64,000 nt of DNA from Diphasiastrum complanatum (Eukaryota > Streptophyta > Lycopodiopsida > Lycopodiales > Lycopodiaceae). A model generated the notes under the pieces. That model saw only the letters and a list, made by a program, of their open reading frames with translations. It made no database searches and was not told the DNA's origin. Both the position numbers and the translations under genes were made by a program. Each line of letters starts with the position of its first letter. Position 1 is the stretch's first letter. The stretch spans positions 17,435,650 through 17,499,649 of the forward strand of contig CM055100.1 in the NCBI GenBank assembly GCA_029204225.1, read 5' to 3'. Of the stretch, positions 55,256-64,000 are shown in pieces.

Positions 55256-56014
55256 CATGTTATTAGGTGGTGGGTGTTGGATTTATTTCCTCTAGTCACC
55301 TAAATTCCATTTTTAATCTGCCTCCATTCATGTTGCATATTTACTCGCATTGTCGCACAGTCTGCATATTCACATGTAAATTCTCACAGGCGATGAAGAG
55401 ATGAAAAGCAAAGGCTGACGTCACACCCTCTTCACGCTCATGCAGCTGTGCTAACAAACTGGACGACGACTGCAGCTACCCATGATCTCCTACAGACAAC
55501 ACATCCACCTTGTACTTTCTTCATCTGCACACTTGTAACATTATGTATAAGTGGGTTAGGTGGTGGATTCGGTGAATCAGGATCTGATTCGGAACTATGT
55601 TGGGATGGTGTAAATGTACATTCAGATGATGTCTCACAATTTTGTTTAGATTTTGGCTCTAATGGTGGATTAGGGTCTCATTCGGACTCGGATTCAGAAC
55701 TAGAATCAAAACTATGTTTTGAAAATGAAGATTCAGATGGATTCAGTGAGTTAGCAAGTTGTTGCTCAAATGAATTTACAAGTGATACAGAGGTGTTGTA
55801 AAGATTATTAAACGCTTCAAAACTTAATCTGGTTCTTATTGAAAATTTCGCAGATTCTAAAAATACAGATCGCGTGTCTTTTTATAAGCTTCTAATCGTT
55901 GTGCGTGTTCTAAATGTTTTTGTTCAATACTTACTTGCGGCTGATCCTTTGAATTACATGAACAAGATTTATAGACTTAGTACACTTAAAAAAAATCACA
56001 GAGACAAATTCGTC
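55256..56014 (-). other. Leader of gypsy-4
   Basis: Lies between gag and the primer site. An acidic Ser-rich + open frame at 55448-55801 shows no family and is probably chance. Confidence 0.45.
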
Positions 56015-56033
56015 TCCCTGGCAACGGCACCAA
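56015..56033 (-). promoter_or_regulatory. Gypsy-4 primer-binding site (Athila type)
   Basis: The minus strand reads TTGGTGCCGTTGCCAGGGA, two changes from the TGGCGCCGTTGCCGGGGA primer site known in Athila/Tat gypsy elements. It lies four bases from a plus-strand TGTGGTAGCC that would be the LTR end (56038). Confidence 0.8.
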
Positions 56034-56037
56034 GTTA

Positions 56038-56690
56038 TGTGGTAGCCTGGTCGTTATAGAACTCCACAAAATCTATAAAATGTTTAATATAAAAGATTTA
56101 TCGTTCTCCAAGAGAGAGACAAATCTACTCGTTTGGATTGATAAGTGTACAAAGGGTAATGGAAGGAGTGAAGAGTGCAATGACATATCTGGTTATTTAA
56201 AGATATTGAGTAGATTGGCATCTAGAAACACCAACATGAAACGATTTGGTCAAGGTCTGAAATTGTAAAAGGGTACCTTATCTTCTAAGCAATAGAATAA
56301 ATAGTAAGCAACTATCTATTAGAGACAAGCAAATAGATTCCATGAAACAAAATTTGATAGGCAATTGATTCCTCTTATTGAGCACAAGAAATTAGTTCTT
56401 ATCACTGGAAAGCAGCAAAGCATAACGACAATTATGTTCCTTATTTGAGCACATAGTTCATTTAGAAATAAAAGAGGTTCTGGTTATGTGTATGCTTATC
56501 AGCTTTGGCCGATTCCTTGCACACAAACAGTTAGAATTGTATCTCTACAGACTTTGCCTGTAAATCCACATTATCAACTGAAATTCAGTACAAGATGGAG
56601 AGTGCCGCAGACAGACACGTATCAGAACAGTTGCATGAAAGCTCAAAGTGTGTTCGCTCAATTGATAAGAAGTGTAGTTGTAACAGTCAG
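56038..56690 (-). repeat. Probable 5' LTR of gypsy-4
   Basis: Non-coding text beyond the primer site, starting TGTGGTAGCCTGG. The outer edge is not determined; it ends before copia text begins near 56690. Confidence 0.45.
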
Positions 56691-57232
56691 AGAAAAGGAA
56701 TGCACAAGCTTAAGAAAAATTGGCTCTCTCTCCTCTATTGATAACAAAAATCTACGTGAATACAAGTGAGTCGTTGTCATATCATCTACACAAGAAGATT
56801 CACCAAAATATGTGAGCAATGCAAAATGAGTAACTTCCACTTGCTTGCCATCCTCATCATATGTGAGCCTCAAAGGTGGTTCCTTTGTCTTGATGTCCTC
56901 CTTGGCTTTTGATTTGAAGTAGGCCCTCCAAAGAATCATCAATCACATCATCAATATCAAGAATGTTAGATTCATTGTCCACACCACCACTTGAAGAAAC
57001 TTTTGGAAAGTTTCCTTTATAAAAAATGACATATCTTCCAATGACCACTTTCCTTGTTGAAGGAATGTCAACTTTGTAAGTCTTGCTTACCTCACTATAG
57101 CCAACAAACACACCTTTCTTTGAAGATGGATCCTCCTTGGTTCTATTACCAAGAGTAATGTTGATATAGAAAATGCATCCAAAAGTTTTGAAAAATTTAA
57201 CACTCGGCCTTCTACCAAACAATACTTCAAAA
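56690..57232 (-). pseudogene. Older copia (copia-4), integrase C-terminal part, left half
   Basis: Minus strand: FEVLFGRRPSVKFFKTFGC, KKGVFVGYSEVSKTYKVDIP, VIGRYVIFYKGNFPKVSSSG, then after a frame change PPLRLTYDEDGKQVEVTHFA. It is the partner of 63392-63640: a younger copia element inserted between them, and the integrase frame is continuous across the empty site once the duplicated CAAAA is counted once. Text is close to copia-2 at 6430-6700. Confidence 0.85.
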
Positions 57233-58055
57233 TGTGAAAATCTGCAAAACAGGACCAAAAATGAGTCTTAATTTGATCCACAAGAGGGATTGGATGTTAT
57301 AAACAATTGATCTATCAATCTACACAAGATTTAAATCAATCTAGATCAATTCTAGGCATGAAAATCTAACAAGAACAATCATTAATGAAGGTAAATGTAT
57401 TTGCTGGTTTCACATGTGTGAAAACCTGTCAGAGTACGGACTCCAACCTGAAAACAAAGTACACTATGATAGAAACTCAAAACAAATGAAGATAAATGGA
57501 GAGATTGACACAAAATTGCTTCCAAGATCAAGACTGATGTTTCATGTTGATTATGGCCAAATATGCTTCTATATATACACTTCTTGGAGCTCGAGGTATT
57601 GATCATGTATCAGATCTCACACATGTGAGAATGCTTTGTCATATGGTGAATCATCATGCAAAATTGACACTTGGATCAAACATTCTATTTTGAGCACTTT
57701 TGGTCCAATTTTTTACTATATGGAGATCTACTTGAAAATCTTCTAAAAGTCAAAACTCACCTACTTCAGCCTATTCCACACGTGTGAGCTGTCCTCTGCA
57801 CATGGGATGTGACACCTAACCTAAGGATGTGGCTCATGCAATCAATAGATTGATGCCATGTGTCATATGTCTAGAAAACTAGTTTTTGGCCTTTTTAGCC
57901 ACTAGAACTTGAATCAAATCATATGTACAACCTATATGATTATGGTGCATGACAAGTACACTAATTTCACACGTGGAAACAGGCTCCACACATGTGTAAT
58001 CATCTTATATACATGATTTTGGTCTTGACCAAGCATAATTTTTGCATTTTTCACA
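57233..58055 (-). repeat. 3' LTR of copia-5
   Basis: 823 bases, TG...CA. Nearly the same text as the other LTR with small indels. Contains several CACA(C/T)GTGTG dyads (near 57410, 57612, 57780, 57972, 57988). Confidence 0.93.
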
Positions 58056-58139
58056 CTCCTCAAAAATCTAGCTTGGTAAATCTAGCATAGATCTATCTAT
58101 TATTCCAAGAGCCAATCTTAATTTTACAAATGGATATTT

Positions 58140-59628
58140 AGGCAATGCCTTGGTGAGTATATCAGCAATGCAATCTGATGATGAAACATGAATAAGTTTG
58201 ATCTCCTTTGCTTGCACTTTCTCCCTCACGAAATGATGTGAAATCTCAATGTGCTTTGTCCGAGCATGGAAGATTGGATTGTTTGCAAGTTGTTGAATTG
58301 CTTAATTGTCACAATATATGCATGGAATGTCTTCACCCTTGATCACATGAAGCTCCTCCAAAAGCCTCATAAGACAAAGAACCTCCTTTGTTGTTGTTGT
58401 CATAGCTTTATACTCGGATTCTGTTGATGAAAGAGAGATGGTATCTTGTTTTTTGGAAAGCCAAGATATAGCTCCTCCACATAAGAACGTAGCAAATGCA
58501 CTTATGGATCTTCTATCCATCTTGTCACCTGCAAAACTTGAGTCCGAATATGCTCTTAAACAAATATTAGTCCTTTCATAAACTATGCCAAAGTCTTTTG
58601 TGGCCGAGATGTACCTTAACCCCCTTTTTGCTCCTTTCCAATGACATATTAATGGACTTTTGCATGTATTGACTCAATTTTCCAGTACAAAAACTAAGAT
58701 CTGGTCTAGTGATGGTTAAGTATATCAAGGAACCAATCAACATTTTATAGGTAGTGACATCCTCAAAGGATGCTTCATCACTTTCCTTAGAAACTTTTAC
58801 ACTTAGTTCCATGGGAGTTTCAACTCCTTTACAATCAATCATGCCAAATTTTGCTAAGATTGATCTAGCATACTTAGATTGACATATGAAAGTAAAAGCA
58901 TTACTTCTAGTGACTTCTACTCCAAGTATAACTTTAAGAAGTCCTAGATCTACCATCCTAAATTCACTAGACAAGGAAACTTTTACATCTTTGATGCCAT
59001 CTAGATCATTTCTTGTGAGTATAATGTCATTAACATATAAAACTAAGATAATGATCTTCCCATCATTACATTTGTAGTACAATGATGGTTCATAAGAACT
59101 TACAACAAATCCAATGGAAATAAGATAGGAATGCAACCTAGAGTACCATGCTCTTGGTGCTTGCTTGAGTCCATAAAGACTCTTCTTCAAGAAACGCACC
59201 TTGTCTTCTTCTCCATCTTTGATGAAGCCCTCAGGTTGGCAAGATTTCCTCTTCCAAGAATCCATTCAAGAAAGCATTTGTCACATCAAGTTGGAAAAGC
59301 TCCCATTTGAAAGAAGTAGCAAGACATATGATTAATCTAATGGTCACAAGCTTTGCAACAGGTGCAAAGGTTTCATCATAATCTATGTCTTTGACTTGCA
59401 AAAACCCTTTTGCTACAAGTCTAGCTTTATACTTATGAGTGGAACCATTTTGATTATATTTCAATCTATATATCCATTTACAAGTAAGAGGCTTCTTTCC
59501 ATAAGGTAAATCAACAAGCTTTCAAGTTTGATTTTCCATTAATGCATCAAACTCTACTTGCATAGCTTTCTTCCAATATTGAGACTTATTTGCTTTCTCA
59601 AAATTAGTTGGTTCTTCATGCATAGTAG
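58140..59628 (-). pseudogene. copia-5 reverse transcriptase and RNase H
   Basis: [58 protein letters not shown], a shift near 59235, FLKKSLYGLKQAPRAWYSRL, then VLYVNDIILTRND: the second catalytic Asp of YVDD is Asn. The frame continues through FICQSKYARSILAKFGMID and IGSLIYLTITRPDLSFCTG to 58576. RNase H resumes at 58520: ATFLCGGAISWLSKKQDTIS, LSSTESEYKAMTTTTKEVLC and, past a stop, HARTKHIEISHHFVREKV and DILTKALPKYPF. The end lies about 80 bases from the 3' LTR. Confidence 0.9.
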
Positions 59629-61039
59629 TCAAAAAAGTATAAGAGTTGAGCAGTTGAGAATCTTCCCTTTGCTCCCCTTTGTCATTATAAGTGTGCCTTG
59701 ATGGCTCAATCCTTGTCCTTGTTGATCTTCTTGGTCCCTTGGACTTTGAGTAAGTTTTACTTGGTCTTCATCTTCATAAAGCTCCTCCTCGGCCATAGCA
59801 TGATCCTTGACAAGTTGAGTGTTGTTGGAGATCACCTTTCTTTTGGCTTGGAGAGATTCATCAAAAAATACATCTCTACTTACAACAACTTTCTTGGTAA
59901 TAGAATCAAATATCCTATAAGCTTTCTTATTTTCACTATAACCAACAAAGATGCCTTTAAAAGAAGTGGCATCTTTCTTTTTCCTTGTTCTAAAGGAATA
60001 TGTACATAACAAGTACATCCAAAAACTTTCAAATCACTAAGATTTGGCTTTTTGCCATACAATATTTCATAAGGTGCAAGTCCTTTAATGGCACTATTAG
60101 TCATTCTATTACATAGAAAGTTTGCACATAAAATAGCTTCTCCCCAAAATGAAATAGGAAGGGATGCATCTAATCTCAAAGCTTTAGCACACTCACATAA
60201 TGTCATATTCTTTTTCTCAGCTACTCCATTTTGTTGTGGAGTATATGTGCGGAGATGTACTCCCCTCCATTATCACTTCTTAATACTTTCAAGCTAGTAT
60301 TAAGTTGCTTTTCCACAAGAGTTTTGAAGTTTACAAAGGACTCAAAAACTTCATTTTTCTTAGACAAGAAATAAACCCAAGAGTATCTTGATCTATCATC
60401 AATAAAAGTGACATACATAAGAGCTCCATCATTTGATTCATGTGAAAATGAATGAACATCCGAGTGTATAAGATTAAGAGGAGAGTTAGATCTTGACAGA
60501 GATCTCTTGAAAGGTAGCTTATGAGATTTGGAGATTCCACAAGCTTCACAAAACTTGCCACACTTGGATATGGTTTTGGAAGTCCACTTGCTAGCTTTTT
60601 TGTCACCATGGTCTCCATAGCTTTGTAGATAAGATGGCCTAACCTTTTGTGCCATAATTTCACTTGAGTGAGCTCCTCCCTTGCCATGTTCACACTTCCA
60701 ACCATCACATTAGCATCCAATTTGAATAACCCCCCTTGCTTGAAACCACTAGCAACACATTTTTCATCTTTCAAGATAGAACACGTTCCATGCTTGAAAT
60801 TACATCTAATCCACTATCCATAAGTTGTCTTACACTCACCAAGTTCTTTGTCATTGAAGGTACATAAAGAACATTGTCTAGATCTACTTTTTTAGATGAT
60901 CCTAGACATAAAGGAATGGATCCAACACCTACAATCTCAAATTCTTGATCACTTGCAATGAAGATAAATCTCTTAGAACTATTATAAGAAAGTAGATTAG
61001 AAAAGTAGTCTTTTTGGTGAGTCATGTGAGAGCTTGCCC
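59629..61039 (-). pseudogene. copia-5 protease and integrase
   Basis: Protease: WWIDSGASSHMTHQKDYFS near 61040, then LYVPSMTKNLVSVRQLMDSG. Integrase: LWHKRLGHLIYKAMETM, CGKFCEACGISKSHKLPFKR (HHCC zinc site), HSDVHSFSHESNDGALMYVT (first Asp), VLRSDNGGEYIS (second Asp), a shift near 60230, then MTLCECAKALRLDASLPISF, LAPYEILYGKKPNLSDLKVFG and KKAYRIFDSITKKVVVSRDV. Frame changes near 60775, 60655, 60225 and 59960 and a few stops separate the blocks, so catalytic residues are visible but the protein is broken. Confidence 0.87.
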
Positions 61040-61947
61040 CACTATCAATCCACCAAGTGTCTTGATTAGATGTTTGATTGCACTCTTCCTCCTCCTCCTC
61101 AAGCACAAGATTGCCTTGATTGTCCTTCTCTTGGGCATTCTTCTTCTTGTAGCACTCGGATGCAAAAAGTTCTTTTTTCCCACAAAAAAAATACTTCAGC
61201 TTCTTCTTGTCCTTTTTGCTCTTGCCTTTGGAACTTGATACTCCATCTTTGCTCTCCATTTCCATGTCTTGAGTCTTCTTGGATGGAAACTTTTTCTTCT
61301 TGCCTTTCAAGGAAAAGTTAGCTTTTTTATCACCATCATTCAAAGATAAGGAACTCATCCTACTTTTGATATGAAGCATTTTACTCTTCTCACTTACAAG
61401 CACACTTTGAAGTTTTTCAATACTAGGAAGTGAATCTTGAATAGCAAAGGTTTGAACAAGATTGGAATAATCATCTCCTAACTCATTCAAAATGATTTGA
61501 ACTAACTCATCATCTTTGATTTTATCATCTATAGAAGACAACTTCTTATTCAAAGATTTGATTTTAAAGACATAATTTTGGGCACTTTCACTACTTCCTT
61601 TCATGCTTTGAAGGATTTGATTCCTAGGCATGAGTATCCTTGAAGTATTCTTGGATCCATAAATTGCTTTCAATGAATCTCATGCCTCTTTGGATGTGGT
61701 ACAAGATGAGATTTCCTTCAAAAGCTCATTACTTACATTTATTTTTATGCAATGTAATGCAACTCTACATCTCTTTTTGTACTTTACCAATTCAACTCCT
61801 CCTTGAGGTTCTACTTCCACCTCAAGTACTATGTCATAAAGATCATGGAGTACAAGCAAAGACTCCATTCAAACTATCCAATTAGCATAATTAGTGGATG
61901 TGAGCCTTTCACTAGCTTCAAGCAAAAAACCACCAATTGATGCCATT
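61040..61947 (-). pseudogene. copia-5 gag
   Basis: ATG at 61947, about 590 bases inside the primer site: MASIGGFLLEASERLTSTNY, stop, then ESLLVLHDLYDIVLEV, a TGA where Trp is expected (EA-stop-DSLKAIYG, ~61680) and a long open Gag: RNQILQSMKGSSESAQNYVF, ELVQIILNELGDDYSNLVQT. A Lys-rich part leads to a damaged zinc knuckle, YFFCGKKELFASEC, where the first Cys is Tyr and the His is lost. The frame runs on without a stop into protease. Particle protein of the element; RNA binding is probably lost. Confidence 0.88.
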
Positions 61948-62534
61948 TTTTAATGTGAAAAAGCACTAGAAACTCTTATGGTTTCTCTAAGATATCTGAA
62001 CCTAAAGTCTTCTAGCAATTTGAAAGCTTATAGACACAATCCTATCACTCATGAACCAATCTAGAATGATGGAAATTAAAATTCTAGTCTCAATCTTGCA
62101 AAATCATTCCTTAATCTATGATTTTTGGCAATATCTCTCTCAACTTCAACATGCACTCAAAAAATCAGAGAAACTCATTTAATGCACCTGAATCAAGTTT
62201 CAAATTTAATTTTTTGGCTGATCTAATCCAAGAACTAATCATAAGAATAGATTCTCTATAGAAAAATCTTGATTTTGCACTAAAAATCTCTCAATTTGGG
62301 TGTGTGAGTCAAATTGTACAAATTTTTGAATTTTCTCAACCAAAACTGGACCTGTATGGCCTCACACGTGTGAAAAGTGTTCTTACAGCCCACAACAAGT
62401 TCTAGTCCAAAAATTTTGAGAATACTTATCAAATCCAACTTGCTACACAAAAATTAGCTAGTTTTCAAAAACTTGTTAATTTGGGCTTTAGTTTTGGATC
62501 AACCCCATCAATATCAATAAATCATCTTGTACTT

Positions 62535-62547
62535 GGCTCTGATACCA
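62535..62547 (-). promoter_or_regulatory. Primer-binding site of copia-5
   Basis: Minus strand reads TGGTATCAGAGCC directly after the LTR: exact initiator-Met tRNA site. Confidence 0.95.
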
Positions 62548-63386
62548 TGTGGAAATCTGCAAAATAGGACCAAGAATGAATCTTAATCTGATCCACAAGA
62601 GGGATTGGATGTTAGATACAATTGATCTATCAATCTACACAAGATTTAAATCAATCTAGATCAATTCTAGGCATGAAAATCTAACAAGAACAATCATTAA
62701 TGAAGGTAAATGTACTTGCTGATTTCACGCGTGTGAAGACTTGTTAGAGTACGGATTCCAACCTGAAAACAAAGTACACTATGATAGAAACTCAAAACAT
62801 TCAAAAGAAATGAAGACAAATGGAGAGATTGACACAAAATTGCCTCCAAAATCAAGATTGATGTTTTATGTTGATTATGGCCAAATATGTCTCTATATAT
62901 ACACTTCTTGGAGTTCGAGGTACTGATCATGTATCAAATCTCACACGTGTGAGGATGCTTTGTCATATGGTAAATCATCATGCAAAATTAACACTTGGAT
63001 CAAACTTTCTATTTTGAGCACTTTTGGTCCAATTTCCTACTATATGGAGTTCCATCTATTTGGAAATCTTCTAGAAGTCAAAACTCGCCTACTTCAGCCT
63101 ATTCCAACGTGTGAGCTGTCCTCTACACATGGCATGTGACACCTAACCTAAGGATGTGGCTCATGCAATCAATAGATTGATGTCATGTGTCATATGTCTA
63201 GAAAACTAGTTTTTGGCCTTTTTAGCCACTAGAACTTGAATTAAATCAATCATATGTACAACCTATATGATTATGATACATGACAGGTACACTAATTTCA
63301 CCTGTGGGAACAGGCTCCACACATGTGTAATCATCCTATATACATTATTTTGGACTTGACCAAGCATAATTTTTGCATTTTTCACA
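62548..63386 (-). repeat. 5' LTR of copia-5
   Basis: 839 bases, TG...CA, against the primer site. Carries the same CACACGTGTG-type dyads (near 62727, 62942, 63108, 63318). Confidence 0.93.
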
Positions 63387-63391
63387 CAAAA

Positions 63392-63640
63392 GGGATTTTG
63401 CCATCCAATACCACACTCGGCCACATGGCATAGAAAATTAGCACACAACAATGCTTGATCCCAAAAGGATTTATTAAGATTTTCACCTAATCTAATGGCT
63501 TTGGCACCTTCACACAAAGTTATATTCTTCCTCTCGGTCACTCCATTTTGTTGTGGTGTCCTTGGGCTTGTGTACTCAATCACAAAATGCTTTGAACTTG
63601 GTAGAAATGTACTTGCCACCATTGAAGTGTCATTATTACA
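63392..63640 (-). pseudogene. Older copia (copia-4), integrase right half
   Basis: Minus strand: FNGGKYISTKF then, with a shift, YTSPRTPQQNGVTERKNITL (the catalytic Glu box), CEGAKAIRLGENLNKSFWDQ and ALLCANFLCH. It continues across the copia-5 insertion into 57232-56690. Its upstream part is lost at about 63625-63640, where a + strand copia begins. Confidence 0.87.
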
Positions 63641-64000
63641 AAAGGTATGAGCACTTCATCAAGGATTGTAAGAAGAAGCTTGCGAAAGAGGAGAGTAAAG
63701 GAATTGATACTAGTGCTTCACTTGCTACTTTGGAGCAAGAGCTTGAAGCTAGTGGTGATCTCTTCCACCAAGACTATGCTTTTGTGTCTAATATTGCTTC
63801 TACTAGTACTACTACATCTATGAGAAATTCAGATTCTGTTTTGTAAGTTGCTGATTTTCAGCCCATTGAATGGGTGATTGATAGTGGTGCTACTCGTCAT
63901 ATGACTACTCGCAAAGAAGCATTTACTAAATTAGTAAAAGTGCAAAATGGAAGTAAGGTACAATGTGCGGATGATGCATCTTATTTTATTCATGAAATTG
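63618..64000 (+). pseudogene. Ty1/copia gag end and protease (copia-6), runs off window
   Basis: Reads KCHYYKRYEHFIKDCKKKLA, a CCHC knuckle with its second Cys changed to Tyr, then a Ser/Thr/Glu linker (ASLATLEQELEASGDLFHQD) and, after a TAA at 63844, WVIDSGATRHMTTRKEAFTK, the copia protease active site. Orientation is opposite to the abutting copia-4 integrase, so the two meet head to head. The rest of pol is beyond 64000. Confidence 0.85.

Larger units (their letters stand above)
57233..63386 (-). mobile_element. Complete nested Ty1/copia element (copia-5)
   Basis: 6154 bases: LTRs 57233-58055 and 62548-63386, tRNA-Met primer site 62547-62535, gag-pol on the minus strand, and a polypurine word (TTTGAGGAG) next to the 3' LTR. 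A perfect target duplication CAAAA sits at 57228-57232 and 63387-63391. It interrupts the integrase of copia-4. Coding parts carry stops, so it is complete in layout but not autonomous. Confidence 0.95.

Noticed and set aside
55448-55801. Acidic Ser-rich ORF as a gene
   Set aside because: It lies antisense in the gypsy-4 leader, has no recognisable domain and no supporting signals.

Overview
The window looks like nuclear DNA of a land plant, most likely a non-seed plant with a large, transposon-rich genome such as a fern (inference). The evidence is spliced genes with GT-AG introns, an MTP8-type metal transporter with a plant exon pattern, many Ty1/copia and Ty3/gypsy relics primed by initiator-Met tRNA or by an Athila-type primer site, BED/DUF659 hAT transposons, long (GA)n tracts and no bacterial operon structure. 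An intron-bearing HdeD/DUF308 gene fits a non-seed plant but does not prove it.

Only two host genes are well supported. (1) A six-helix HdeD/DUF308 membrane protein on + (exons 18276-18731, 19497-19707, 19852-20054). (2) An MTP8-like manganese transporter on - with seven exons between 49219 and 31214. All its exon phases fit, giving 427 codons plus stop, and its first intron is 13.1 kb long and packed with transposons.

Layout. 1-4210: decayed copia element on -, cut by the window start. 4496-5323: two large GA tracts. 6365-7650: copia relic on +. 8351-8535: gypsy RNase H scrap. 10075-11400: composite satellite. 11759-12266: array of 17-bp dyads folding into one large inverted repeat. 12690-15023: unrecognised ORFs ending at a polypurine tract and LTR. 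18.2-20.2 kb: HdeD gene. 22.4-27.4 kb: nested gypsy, copia and CACTA-like relics. 31.2-49.2 kb: MTP8 gene, with a miniature LTR element in intron 3 and, in intron 1, three hAT copies, two foldback elements, a copia fragment and a hidden antisense ORF. 50.4-53.9 kb: direct repeats, a hairpin and an insertion. 54.4-56.1 kb: gypsy gag relic with its primer site. 56.7-63.6 kb: a complete copia element (57233-63386, TSD CAAAA) nested in the integrase of an older copia. 63.6-64.0 kb: another copia on + running off the window.

The host genes act independently: MTP8 would load Mn (perhaps Fe) into the vacuole, and HdeD is a membrane protein of unknown plant role. Almost everything else is transposon debris. 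The most unusual material is a set of dyad-rich foldback elements and a hAT locus that may carry a second, convergent gene.
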